Assembly: GCA_903867285.1 (NCBI GenBank)
Contig: CAIPQX010000121.1
Span: forward strand, 1 to 40,429
DNA length: 40,429 bases
Direction of reading: 5' to 3'
Source: an uncultured Actinomycetes bacterium
Lineage (GTDB): Bacteria > Actinomycetota > Actinomycetes > Nanopelagicales > Nanopelagicaceae
A program made the position numbers and the translations under genes. Shown here in pieces: positions 28,938-38,236 of this stretch. The notes below the pieces were generated by a model, which was not told where the DNA came from, ran no database searches, and saw only the letters and a list, made by a program, of their open reading frames with translations. The number at the start of each line of letters is the position of its first letter. The stretch's first letter is position 1.

Positions 28938-29519
28938 TTACTGTTTTGGTACAAAGCGCCAGAGCGTTGGCATTGCCGTACTGGCAATTGCGATCTTAAT
29001 CACTTCACCCAAGATAAATGGGGTGAAGCCAAATTTTAGGGTGGTACCCCATGAGGCGTGGAGTGAATGGTGCAGCCAGAGTAGGCCAGCGGAGAAGATG
29101 ACCAGATCTCCTATTAACATCGTAGGAATTACCGTGAAAATCTTCTGATCCCATTTGCGACCAGCTAAGTAACCAGTGATGAGGGATGCAAGCAACATCC
29201 CAACGAGGTATCCACCCGTTGCTCCCGTGATTCGGGACAAACCGTGTGCGCCTGATGCAAAGACCGGTGCCCCAATAAAACCAACAAGCAGGTAGGTAGC
29301 AAATGTTGTAAATCCAAGTGATGCGCCGTATGCACTTCCGAGAAGCAATGCGCCTAAGGTCTGCCCTGTAACGGGAACCGGTGAGCCAGGGACCGGAACT
29401 GCTATCTGAGCCATGAGCGCCAGGAAGGCGGTTCCCCCTACGACAAGTGAAATTCTTGTTGAAACCGTACTGCGGGTAATGAGTGCACCGCGTAGTGTTG
29501 CAGTTGAAGAAATCGACAT
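28938..29519 (-). CDS. bioY: Biotin transporter BioY
   Basis: AQIAVPVPGSPVPVTGQTLGALLLGSAYG, TGGYLVGMLLASLITGYLAGR; SD GAGAGGG. Confidence 0.93.
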   Translation of the reverse strand: MSISSTATLRGALITRSTVSTRISLVVGGTAFLALMAQIAVPVPGSPVPVTGQTLGALLLGSAYGASLGFTTFATYLLVGFIGAPVFASGAHGLSRITGATGGYLVGMLLASLITGYLAGRKWDQKIFTVIPTMLIGDLVIFSAGLLWLHHSLHASWGTTLKFGFTPFILGEVIKIAIASTAMPTLWRFVPKQ

Positions 29520-29578
29520 CTTTATCCCTCTCGAGCCGTCGCCGTAGGCGTCTTGGACCAGTCTGAAGTTGTTATACG

Positions 29579-29588
29579 AGCCTACTAT
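29579..29588. promoter_or_regulatory. Candidate overlapping divergent -10 elements for bioY (-) and menG (+)
   Basis: AGCCTACTAT: minus TAGGCT (29584-29579) and plus TACTAT (29583-29588) share two bases. Confidence 0.4.
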
Positions 29589-29603
29589 TGAAAGAATAAA
29601 CCC

Positions 29604-30305
29604 GTGAGTAAGTCAGCAGATCTCAATAAAGAGCCAGAGGAAGTCGCCTCGATGTTTGATGGCGTCGCAAAACGCTATGACATCATGAATGACCTCCTTA
29701 GCCTGGGGCAGACCAAAGCTTGGCGCAAGAAGGCAACCGCGATCATCGCGCCGCAAACTGGTATGAAAATTTTGGATATCGCTGCGGGAACTGGCTCATC
29801 TAGTCGTCCCCTCGCAGATGCAGGAGCCGAAGTTATCCCAGCCGATTTCTCGCAAGGCATGCTCGATGCCGGTAAGAAGCGCCATCCTGACCTGCATTTT
29901 ACGCTGGCCGATGCTCTCAACTTGCCATTTAAAGAGAACGAATTTGATGTCACAACAATCTCTTTTGGATTACGTAACACCAACGATGTTAATAAGGCTT
30001 TGCAGGAAGCACTGCGGGTAACCAAGCCCGGTGGTCGACTTGTCGTTGTTGAGTTCTCGCACCCCACAAATAAATTATTCCGCACAATTTATATGAAGTA
30101 TTTAATGGGGCTCTTGCCCAAGGTCGCCCGCAAACTGGCTTCTAATCCCGATGCGTATATCTACCTAGCCCAATCAATTCAGGCTTGGCCCACCCAAGAG
30201 CAGCTCGCAGAGAAGATTCAATTAGCAGGTTGGGGCAGCGTCGCCTGGCAGAACTTTACCTTTGGAATAGTCGCTGTGCATATCGCTTTTAAGGATGCGA
30301 AGTAA
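29604..30305 (+). CDS. menG: Demethylmenaquinone methyltransferase
   Basis: MFDGVAKRYDIMNDLLSLGQTKAWRKKA, LDIAAGTGSSSRPLA, LPFKENEFDVTTISFGLRN, RLVVVEFSHP (UbiE/MenG). Confidence 0.95.
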   Translation: MSKSADLNKEPEEVASMFDGVAKRYDIMNDLLSLGQTKAWRKKATAIIAPQTGMKILDIAAGTGSSSRPLADAGAEVIPADFSQGMLDAGKKRHPDLHFTLADALNLPFKENEFDVTTISFGLRNTNDVNKALQEALRVTKPGGRLVVVEFSHPTNKLFRTIYMKYLMGLLPKVARKLASNPDAYIYLAQSIQAWPTQEQLAEKIQLAGWGSVAWQNFTFGIVAVHIAFKDAK

Positions 30306-30308
30306 TTC

Positions 30309-31295
30309 ATGGCATTTGGAATTCCACATCTCGATGTGAAACTGGAGCTCTCTATCCGCTCCGATATGAAGCGCGTTGAAGAACTTCTTCTCAAGCAAAT
30401 TCAGGGCGACTACCCGCTCGTCATCGAAACCTCGCGTCACCTGGTTGAAGCCGGCGGCAAGCGTTTGCGACCGTTGCTCGCGCTGCTGGCAGCACAATTC
30501 GGAGATCCCAAACGTCCTGAAATTATTGAAGCTGCGGTCGTCTGCGAATTAACTCACCTAGCAACTTTGTATCACGACGATGTTATGGATGAAGCGCCAC
30601 TTCGCCGAGGCGTCGAAAGCGCGAACGCGCGTTGGAATAACACCGTAGCAATTTTGACTGGTGATTATCTCTTTGCAAAGGCATCTGATCTTTTGGCAGA
30701 TTTGGGACCAGAGGCAGTTCGACTACAGGCTCGCACATTTGAGCGGTTGGTAATTGGTCAAATAACAGAGACCCAAGGCTCTACGGCCGGGCTATCGATG
30801 CTCGACCATTATCTCAAAGTGGTTGCGGATAAGACCGGCTCGCTCATAGCAACCTCAGCACGCTTTGGAGCGTTGCTATCTGGAGCGCCATCCGAAGTTG
30901 TTGAATCACTCACGCGTTTTGGTGAGAAAATTGGTGTCGTATTTCAATTAGCGGATGATGTAATCGATATCGCTTCAGAATCAAATGAAAGCGGCAAGAC
31001 TCCGGGAACAGATCTACGTGAAGGTGTTCCGACCCTCGTCACTCTCTTCGTTCTAGAGTCGAACGATCCTGCGGACGCTGCTTTGCAAGAGATTCTTTCT
31101 GCTCCGATTACCGATGAAGTGATCGTTGCCAGTACCTTAAAGGCGCTGCGCACTCACCAGGCTATGGAGACCTCCAAGAACTTACTTCATCAATATGCAG
31201 ATGAAGCACGCTTGGATCTTGTTGATTTGCCCGATGGAGCTGCTAAACGCGCTTTAATCGAACTCTGCGAAACTATTATCACTAGAACTTCCTGA
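30309..31295 (+). CDS. Polyprenyl (heptaprenyl-type) diphosphate synthase
   Basis: First DDxxD-type motif LYHDDVMDEAPLRRG, second LADDVIDI; GGKRLRPLLALLAA; downstream of menG. Confidence 0.94.
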   Translation: MAFGIPHLDVKLELSIRSDMKRVEELLLKQIQGDYPLVIETSRHLVEAGGKRLRPLLALLAAQFGDPKRPEIIEAAVVCELTHLATLYHDDVMDEAPLRRGVESANARWNNTVAILTGDYLFAKASDLLADLGPEAVRLQARTFERLVIGQITETQGSTAGLSMLDHYLKVVADKTGSLIATSARFGALLSGAPSEVVESLTRFGEKIGVVFQLADDVIDIASESNESGKTPGTDLREGVPTLVTLFVLESNDPADAALQEILSAPITDEVIVASTLKALRTHQAMETSKNLLHQYADEARLDLVDLPDGAAKRALIELCETIITRTS

Positions 31296-32153
31296 TTTAA
31301 CCAGGTCGTATCCTAGGGTGATCAGCGCCACCCAGACAATCAGGAAGCCAACCCAACGCCCTGTTGTCATTGATTCGTGGCGAACGAGCACTCCGATAAT
31401 GAACTGCACAGATGGCGTTATGTATTGAAGCAATCCGATAACGGTAAATTTCAAGGTGTTCGTCGAACTATTAAACATTAATAGCGGAACTGCAGTAGCA
31501 ACACCTGCCAACATCAGCAGAACTGTAAGTCCCAAATGATGCCCAAACTGGCCGGTTCCTGCGTGACCCATCCAGAGTAAATAACCACCATAGGGAAGCA
31601 ATGAGAGAGTGGTTTCAATCGCCAACCCATCGAGAGCCGCCAGACCGAGTTGTTTCTTTACCAGACCATAGCTACCCCATGAACCAGCTAGTGCAATCGC
31701 AATCCAAGGTGGGCGCCCGTAATCAACCGTCAAAATAATTACGCCAACAGAGGCAATTCCCACAGAGACCCATTGCAATCTGCGCATCTTCTCTTTGAGC
31801 AAAATGACGCCGAAGGCAATGATTATCAATGGATTGATGTAATAACCCAGGGCGCACTCAACAACGTGGCCGTGATTAACGCCCCAGATATAGACCAGCC
31901 AATTGATGGAGACCAAGACAGTAGAGAGGCAGAGTCGAAGTGCGATGCGCGGGCTCTTGAGCAGCGAGAACGTAGAACGTAACTTGCCCATGGCAACGAG
32001 CAGAATGATGCAAAGTACAAAGGTCCAGACCGCACGGTGCGAAACTATTTCAATGGAGTTTGCAGGCTTGAGCAGCGGCCAATAAAGGGGGAAGAGTCCC
32101 CAGATCAGATATGACCCAATGCCTAAGAGCAGACCAACTTTATAATTTTTCAT
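31254..32153 (-). CDS. rarD: EamA-family transporter RarD
   Basis: GLLLGIGSYLIWGLFPLYWPLLKPANSIEIVSHRAVWTF, NWLVYIWGVNHGHVVECALGYYINPL. Confidence 0.93.
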   Translation of the reverse strand: MKNYKVGLLLGIGSYLIWGLFPLYWPLLKPANSIEIVSHRAVWTFVLCIILLVAMGKLRSTFSLLKSPRIALRLCLSTVLVSINWLVYIWGVNHGHVVECALGYYINPLIIIAFGVILLKEKMRRLQWVSVGIASVGVIILTVDYGRPPWIAIALAGSWGSYGLVKKQLGLAALDGLAIETTLSLLPYGGYLLWMGHAGTGQFGHHLGLTVLLMLAGVATAVPLLMFNSSTNTLKFTVIGLLQYITPSVQFIIGVLVRHESMTTGRWVGFLIVWVALITLGYDLVKSGSSSDNSFAEFD

Positions 32154-32162
32154 AACCCGCGC

Positions 32163-32651
32163 TTAACGGTAATTTTGGAATTGAACTGAGAACTCCCAAG
32201 GATGGTCCTTGACGATTTGGATTGCGGTTTGTAAATCATCACGGTTCTTACTCGTAACACGTAACTCTTCACCCTGGATCTGGGTCTTGAGAGTCTTTGG
32301 ACCTTCATCGCGCAGGAGTTTAGCAATCTTCTTCGCATCCTCTGTCTTGATGCCCTCTTTGAAAGCTGCAGAAATCTTGTAGATTTTTCCGCTGAGTTGT
32401 GGAGCCGATGCGTCGAGGTGCTTAAGAGAAACACCCCGCTTGATCAACTTATCCTTAAATACTTCGAGCGCTGCTTTAGCGCGATCTTCAGTATCCGCTT
32501 CAATATTATATTTATCGCCGGACTTCACAATAGAGGTGCCGGTGTTCTTGAAATCAAATCGTGTGGAGATTTCGCGGTCAGTTGAGTTATATGCGTTATC
32601 AACTTCCATGTGGTCAACCTCAGAGACGATATCGAAACTTGAATCAGCCAT
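32163..32651 (-). CDS. YajQ-family nucleotide-binding protein
   Basis: MADSSFDIVSEVDHMEVDNAYNSTDREISTRFDFKNT, GEELRVTSKNRDDLQ; SD AGGAGG. Confidence 0.95.
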   Translation of the reverse strand: MADSSFDIVSEVDHMEVDNAYNSTDREISTRFDFKNTGTSIVKSGDKYNIEADTEDRAKAALEVFKDKLIKRGVSLKHLDASAPQLSGKIYKISAAFKEGIKTEDAKKIAKLLRDEGPKTLKTQIQGEELRVTSKNRDDLQTAIQIVKDHPWEFSVQFQNYR

Positions 32652-34074
32652 TGTGTGCCTCCTGCTTTTTGATCCTGGTACGAGATAAGAGTACGTGTCC
32701 TACAAAGCCTATAACCAGCGCAGCAATAACCCCTACGTTGGCACCAGCCCAAGCCCCACTCTTGCCTCCGATGAGGCCCATGAAGTAGCCCTGCCACGAT
32801 AGCCAGGAAGCCAGCGAGTTAGTGACAAATCCCCAGCCGACAATCGTTCCGACGATTACGAGTCCGATGGATCGGAAGTTGTAGATTCCGTAACGACCAG
32901 TGGTGGAGAAGAGCTCGCTTTCAGCGTAATCAACTTTTCGCATCAATATATCTGCAACGAAGATTGTCGACCAGACGGCGATTGGCACACCGAGGGTGAT
33001 AAGAAATCCTTGAAAGGGAGTGCTGAAATTTGGGGCGATCCATACAAAATATATGGTTCCGATTAACATGATGGTCGCATCGATTGATGCTGCCACATGG
33101 CGCTTCACGGGCAATCCGATTGATACAAGGGTGATTCCAGAAGAGTAAAGATCAAGGATCGCGCCACCAACAAGTCCTAAGATCGCAACGATCGCGAAGG
33201 GAATTAAGTACCAGGTAGGCAAAATGGTCGTGAGTGCACCTATTGGATCTGAAGCAATTGCATTACTCAGAGTCTTGGATGATCCGGCGAGAAGCGCACC
33301 ATAAATTACCAAGATAACCGGGACGATGGATGAACCGAAGACGGTCCAAAAAATAACTCCGCCAGTCGAAGTTTTGCGGGGGAGATAGCGCGAATAATCT
33401 GCAGCTGAATTAACCCAACCCAGGCCGATACCAGTAATGCCAAGAATCATTGCTCCAATGAATCCAGCGCGGCTTCCCGAGTGAATGGACTGCACCATAT
33501 GCCAATTCACCTTGTGAATTGTTAGGGCGATGTAACCAACTGTGAGAATAATGGTTGCGGTCGTTAACCAACGTTGAATTCGCATAATTGTGTGGAATCC
33601 CAAGACCCCACCGAAGACTGTTAACCCAGCGGCAACCATGAATCCCAAGACCCCTGCGACATTGTGATTGATGTGGCCGAGCCGGGCGAAGACCGTTTGG
33701 GCTGCAAGAGTGGCGAGTGAAACGAGAACAGTCTCCCAACCAACAAAGACTAGATAAGAGAGAAAGCCGGGCAAGACATTTCCTTTAACGCCAAACGCCG
33801 CGCGCGAGAGCGTCATTGTTGGAGCGTTGGAGCGTTTGCCTGCGATGGAACTAACACCAACCAAGATAAAAGATCCGACGGTCCCGATGATCGCGGCCCA
33901 GGTGGCCTGCCAGAAAGAGATTCCAAAACCGAGAAAGAAAGAGCCATATGAGAGGGCGAGGAGTGAAACGTTGCCCGCGGCCCAAGGCCAGAAGAGAGAT
34001 CGAGCGTTACCGTGGCGTTCGCTCTCGGAGATGAAGTTGGTGCCATGCGGCTCAATGGAATTCAGAATATTCAC
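32644..34074 (-). CDS. NCS1-family (cytosine/purine) permease
   Basis: 476 aa, ~12 TM; ARSLFWPWAAGNVSLLALSYGSFFLGFG, GLGWVNSAADYSRYLPRKTS. Confidence 0.9.
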   Translation of the reverse strand: MNILNSIEPHGTNFISESERHGNARSLFWPWAAGNVSLLALSYGSFFLGFGISFWQATWAAIIGTVGSFILVGVSSIAGKRSNAPTMTLSRAAFGVKGNVLPGFLSYLVFVGWETVLVSLATLAAQTVFARLGHINHNVAGVLGFMVAAGLTVFGGVLGFHTIMRIQRWLTTATIILTVGYIALTIHKVNWHMVQSIHSGSRAGFIGAMILGITGIGLGWVNSAADYSRYLPRKTSTGGVIFWTVFGSSIVPVILVIYGALLAGSSKTLSNAIASDPIGALTTILPTWYLIPFAIVAILGLVGGAILDLYSSGITLVSIGLPVKRHVAASIDATIMLIGTIYFVWIAPNFSTPFQGFLITLGVPIAVWSTIFVADILMRKVDYAESELFSTTGRYGIYNFRSIGLVIVGTIVGWGFVTNSLASWLSWQGYFMGLIGGKSGAWAGANVGVIAALVIGFVGHVLLSRTRIKKQEAHNG

Positions 34075-34080
34075 AGGCGC

Positions 34081-34086
34081 ATTCTA
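34081..34086 (-). promoter_or_regulatory. Candidate leaderless -10 (TAGAAT) for NCS1 permease
   Basis: Minus strand TAGAAT-GCGCCT-GTG; 6 nt spacing. Confidence 0.6.
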
Positions 34087-34141
34087 ACGGCGGCGAGCGC
34101 GCCAGGTCGCAGTGAGGCCATTACAGAAATCCTAAGGCTGG

Positions 34142-35362
34142 CTAACTGGTGACCTTAATCCGCTTTACATCCAAGAATTGCGCAAGAACTCCGCACCCGA
34201 TTAATGCGGTAGCGGGGAAGAGCAAGGCAATAGGAAGTCCACATAGACCGGCCAGAGTAGAGACTGCAAATCTACCCACAAAGAATCCAGCTGAAGAAAT
34301 GATCGCCAGCCGAGAGAGAGCGCGCGCCGTAGGAATCCCAGGAATGCTTCCCGCTATTGAAACGTATGAAGGCGGCATTGGCGATACACCGAAGCCCATA
34401 ATTGCATATGCGGTACACATGACGACGAGCGCCGTGTATGGATGGAGAGTTCGTTCAAAGTTTGCAATCAAAATACCTATCAGATAACCGAACCCACCGA
34501 GGAGCCCACCCACGCGAATCACAAATGGAATTCCATGCTTATCAATCCAACGGCCCACAGAGAAGCGCCCGATAATTTGCGCCAAGATAAAACAGGTGTA
34601 GCCCAAGGTATTAACACCTATGGGTAGATGTAAGTCCTCTTTGAGATAGATCGATGACCAATCACCTACCGATGTTTCGGCGATCGTCGCTAGAAATGAC
34701 CCAATCGCCACCATCCAGATGAAGTTCTTTATCTCTGCCGGGATAGGTAGATCATGGGGAACTTCGGAGTTGATTGCCGCATCATTCTTATCCGCAGAGT
34801 GCGGAAGTAATGCGCGCGAGACCATGAGGCATCCGAAGAGCGCTATCAAGGAATTGCCGAGAAGGTGCCATTCCACGGGAACGTATTTGGCGATGGCTCC
34901 GGCAAAGAGTGATGCGCTAAATGCGCCTATGGACCAGGCCCCGTGAAATGAGGGCATCAGCGATCGCCCCACGCTCTCTTGGATCATCGAACCCTGCGCG
35001 TTGCAGCCTATGTTCATCAGTGAATAACTGGCTCCTGCGACGAAAGCAACGAGTGGAATCTCCCAGATCTGATTGACAAAGCCATAGGCAATTTGCGAAC
35101 CAGCTATTCCGAACATAATGAGCTGGGCGGTACGGCGCGTCCCAATCTTGCGAGTAAATGGTGAGCCGAAGAGGTTACCGAATATGGAGCCGAGATTGCC
35201 CACCATGATGCAGTAGCCAAATACCGCAACCGAAGTGTGAGTATGCCCCTTAATTTCGGCGAGGCGGGCAGAGGTGGCAGCGACCGCAACGCCCATAAAG
35301 AAGAATGTCGCCCGCAAGCCCCATTTAGCGCGCTGTACCCGCTCTACTGTTGGTGCCGTCAC
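34142..35362 (-). CDS. MFS transporter
   Basis: 406 aa, ~12 TM; RWGLRATFFFMGVAVAATSARLAEIK-like N-terminus, GRFSVGRWIDKHG. Confidence 0.9.
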   Translation of the reverse strand: MTAPTVERVQRAKWGLRATFFFMGVAVAATSARLAEIKGHTHTSVAVFGYCIMVGNLGSIFGNLFGSPFTRKIGTRRTAQLIMFGIAGSQIAYGFVNQIWEIPLVAFVAGASYSLMNIGCNAQGSMIQESVGRSLMPSFHGAWSIGAFSASLFAGAIAKYVPVEWHLLGNSLIALFGCLMVSRALLPHSADKNDAAINSEVPHDLPIPAEIKNFIWMVAIGSFLATIAETSVGDWSSIYLKEDLHLPIGVNTLGYTCFILAQIIGRFSVGRWIDKHGIPFVIRVGGLLGGFGYLIGILIANFERTLHPYTALVVMCTAYAIMGFGVSPMPPSYVSIAGSIPGIPTARALSRLAIISSAGFFVGRFAVSTLAGLCGLPIALLFPATALIGCGVLAQFLDVKRIKVTS

Positions 35363-35368
35363 AGCCGT

Positions 35369-35374
35369 AACTTA
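35369..35374 (-). promoter_or_regulatory. Candidate leaderless -10 (TAAGTT) for MFS gene
   Basis: Minus strand TAAGTT-ACGGCT-GTG; 6 nt spacing. Confidence 0.55.
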
Positions 35375-35406
35375 GTCCAATGGCTGGTCATTCTAAGGTT
35401 ATGCGC

Positions 35407-35412
35407 TAATTT
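35407..35412 (+). promoter_or_regulatory. Candidate leaderless -10 (TAATTT) for tdk
   Basis: TAATTT-TCTCGC-ATG; 6 nt spacing to 35419. Confidence 0.55.
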
Positions 35413-35418
35413 TCTCGC

Positions 35419-36024
35419 ATGGCCGAATTGATTTATTACTGCGGAACGATGGATAGTGGTAAATCCACACTTGCATTGCAGACCGCTCATAACCGCAAAA
35501 GTCGAGGACTCGAAGGATTGATCCTTACCAACCGTGATCGCGGTGGCACAGGGGTAATCACTAGCCGATTGGGTTTACAAGCAACTGCTTTCGAAGTGAG
35601 CCCCGAATTCGACATCTTTGAATATATTAAAAGCGAGAAAGCGAATGGCCGCAAGATTGAATATGTCATCTGCGATGAGACTCAATTCTTTGAACGTTCT
35701 CATATCGAACAACTATCCCGCGTCGTCGATGAGATGGGTATTGATGTATTTGCCTTTGGCATCTTGACAGATTTCCGCACCAAGTTGTTTCCAGGATCTG
35801 AGCGACTCATTGAATTAGCTGACCGAGTACTACCTTTGCAGGTAGAAGCTCTGTGCTGGTGTGGTGCTCGCGCTACCCATAATGCGCGTGTGGCCAATGG
35901 AGTAATGGTCACCGAAGGCGATCAAATCTTGCCTGGGGACGTTGGAACGCCGCAGACAATTGGATACGAAGTTCTCTGCCGTAAACACCACATGCAAAAG
36001 GTCAATTCAGCCCGCTCTCAATAA
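35419..36024 (+). CDS. tdk: Thymidine kinase
   Basis: YYCGTMDSGKSTLALQTAHN, VICDETQFF, FGILTDFRTKLFPGS, Zn-site CWCGARATHNAR...CRKHH. Confidence 0.95.
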   Translation: MAELIYYCGTMDSGKSTLALQTAHNRKSRGLEGLILTNRDRGGTGVITSRLGLQATAFEVSPEFDIFEYIKSEKANGRKIEYVICDETQFFERSHIEQLSRVVDEMGIDVFAFGILTDFRTKLFPGSERLIELADRVLPLQVEALCWCGARATHNARVANGVMVTEGDQILPGDVGTPQTIGYEVLCRKHHMQKVNSARSQ

Positions 36025-36079
36025 CTTGTCAGTTTTCTGAGAATTCTCGGATCGCGTAGACGGGCACTTCTGCGGAACC

Positions 36080-36085
36080 TAAACT
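36080..36085 (+). promoter_or_regulatory. Candidate leaderless -10 (TAAACT) for acyltransferase
   Basis: TAAACT-GCACT-ATG; 5 nt spacing to 36091. Confidence 0.45.
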
Positions 36086-36090
36086 GCACT

Positions 36091-38217
36091 ATGGCCTTAA
36101 GCGATCTCATGTCAGGAAGGAACAGGCCCGCAGATCATTTATTCCGAGGCGATATTCAAGGCTTGCGCGGAATAGCGGTTGGACTAGTACTGCTCTTTCA
36201 CGCCTCCATCCCCGGCTTCAAAGGTGGTTTCGTGGGGGTGGATATCTTCTTCGTGCTGAGCGGATATTTGATCACTGGCAATTTGCTACGCGAAATCAAA
36301 CACACCGGTCGGATAAAATTTAGAGAGTTCTATGCCAGGCGAATTCGCCGCCTGCTCCCGGCATCCCTAGCCGTACTTCTTGCCACTCTTGTGGCGGGGG
36401 CGATTTGGTTCCCACCATTGCTCTTGCCGGGTCTCGCAGTGGATGTTTCGAGCGCCGGCTTTTATGTTTCAAATATTGATTTTGCCGTGCGCGCGACCGA
36501 CTACTTTGCGAGTTCGACCATTCCTTCTCCAGTTCTGCATTTTTGGTCTCTTGGAGTCGAAGAGCAGTTCTATCTCTTTTGGCCGCTGATTTTGGCGCTT
36601 GTGACAATCCGTCGGAAGAAGCCAGCTCTCAAAGTCTTTATCGTTTCTCTCATCGTATTTGCCTCATCACTCACATTTGCAAACTGGTTACTCCCGCGGA
36701 ATCAACCATGGGCCTTCTTCTCCTTTCCAACACGAGCTTGGGAATTAATTTTGGGCGCTCTACTTGCCAGCGCGGCACCGTGGGCCGTTAAGTTGCCACG
36801 CGCCATGGCTGCGCTTGCCGGTTTTCTTGGGGTTGGGCTCGTTCTCTACTCTGGTATTACGCAAAATGATCCGCTCAAATTTCCTGGTTATTCGGCACTC
36901 ACTCCAACGGTTGGTGCACTTTTAGTAATTTTGGCGGGCTCAATTAGAAAACCCACCTTGCCATCACAGCTCTTGGCGATTAAGCCCCTGCAACTCCTTG
37001 GAAAAATCAGTTACTCTCTTTATCTCTGGCATTGGCCGGTACTTGTCATTCCACAGGTTATTGCCGGCAATCATGTCTCTATTACCGAGCGATCATTGCT
37101 AGCGGTATTTTCCATCTTTCTTGCCGCACTCACTGAGAAATTTATTGAACGTCCCTTCCGCAAGGGATTCATAATTTCCCTGAAACCATTTCGGAATATC
37201 GCGTTGGCTGGAGTCGTCGCTTCGTTACTGGCGGTAATCTCTTTTGGCGCAGACTATGCGGCGACCGCCGACCTGCGCGGGAAACCAGGTGCGGAGAGCG
37301 CAGCCGAAGCGCGGAGCTTAATAGATTCATTGATAGTCAACACGAAACCAGCAACCCCCTTGAATACCATCCCTGCTCGACCTGCCACCATCGATTTTGC
37401 AGTGCCAGCAAATCTGCAACCAAATCTGTTGAGCGCGGGTAATGATCGCCCAATTTCCTATACGGATCGCTGCCATACCCAGATGAACCTCCGGGCTTCA
37501 ACTAAGCCCTGCATTTATGGTGACACGACATCGACCGTCGAAGTTGTTCTCTTCGGTGATAGCCACGCCTTGGCCTGGTTCCCCGCCATGAATGAAGTGG
37601 CCAAGGAAAATCACTGGAAATTGCTCTCTCTTACCATGTCGGCCTGTAGTCCAGCGGATATCCCTGCATTTAATAGGGATACAAATTCCTTCATGTTGAA
37701 CTGTCCCATTTGGAGGACGGCTTCTATTAAGAAAATCGTTTCGGATCACCCATATATGGTCCTTGTGGCGGGAACCAACGGCTTTGAAACCGTTGTCAAC
37801 GGCAGGGAGTTGCGGGGAGCGGAGCGGAACACCTTGTTTGCGACTGGAATGTCTCGCACGATTAAGCAGCTGCAAAGCAGTGGTGCTCGAGTCATCATGA
37901 TGTCTGATACGCCTGCATTAGCGCAAAATCCACTTGTCTGTTTATCCGCCCATCCGAATAGCACCCTGGCATGTGCAACTCCGGTCGCTAAGGCGATTTC
38001 AAATGATTGGATCTCATTGGAGAGTCAAATCGCCGTGACTAACTCGATTCCCCTAATCAAGCCACAGTTCTGGATCTGCCCAACCGATCCTTGCCCGGTA
38101 GTGATTGGCAATATTCTCACCTATTTTGATACAGGACATATGACCGCAACATTTTCGCAAGCCCTTGCCGGCCATTTAAAGAGTGCATTAGATGGTGTGC
38201 TGTTCCCCGTAAATTGA
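36091..38217 (+). CDS. OafA/YrhL-type acyltransferase 3 fused to SGNH domain
   Basis: DIQGLRGIAVGLVLLFHASIPGFKGGFVGVDIFFVLSGYLITGNLL; FWSLGVEEQFYLFWPL; SGNH VVLFGDSHALAWFPAM. Confidence 0.94.
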   Translation: MALSDLMSGRNRPADHLFRGDIQGLRGIAVGLVLLFHASIPGFKGGFVGVDIFFVLSGYLITGNLLREIKHTGRIKFREFYARRIRRLLPASLAVLLATLVAGAIWFPPLLLPGLAVDVSSAGFYVSNIDFAVRATDYFASSTIPSPVLHFWSLGVEEQFYLFWPLILALVTIRRKKPALKVFIVSLIVFASSLTFANWLLPRNQPWAFFSFPTRAWELILGALLASAAPWAVKLPRAMAALAGFLGVGLVLYSGITQNDPLKFPGYSALTPTVGALLVILAGSIRKPTLPSQLLAIKPLQLLGKISYSLYLWHWPVLVIPQVIAGNHVSITERSLLAVFSIFLAALTEKFIERPFRKGFIISLKPFRNIALAGVVASLLAVISFGADYAATADLRGKPGAESAAEARSLIDSLIVNTKPATPLNTIPARPATIDFAVPANLQPNLLSAGNDRPISYTDRCHTQMNLRASTKPCIYGDTTSTVEVVLFGDSHALAWFPAMNEVAKENHWKLLSLTMSACSPADIPAFNRDTNSFMLNCPIWRTASIKKIVSDHPYMVLVAGTNGFETVVNGRELRGAERNTLFATGMSRTIKQLQSSGARVIMMSDTPALAQNPLVCLSAHPNSTLACATPVAKAISNDWISLESQIAVTNSIPLIKPQFWICPTDPCPVVIGNILTYFDTGHMTATFSQALAGHLKSALDGVLFPVN

Positions 38218-38224
38218 ATTGGTC

Positions 38225-38230
38225 TATCGT
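38225..38230 (+). promoter_or_regulatory. Candidate leaderless -10 (TATCGT) for ABC transporter
   Basis: TATCGT-AGTCCT-GTG; 6 nt spacing to GTG at 38237. Confidence 0.5.
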
Positions 38231-38236
38231 AGTCCT

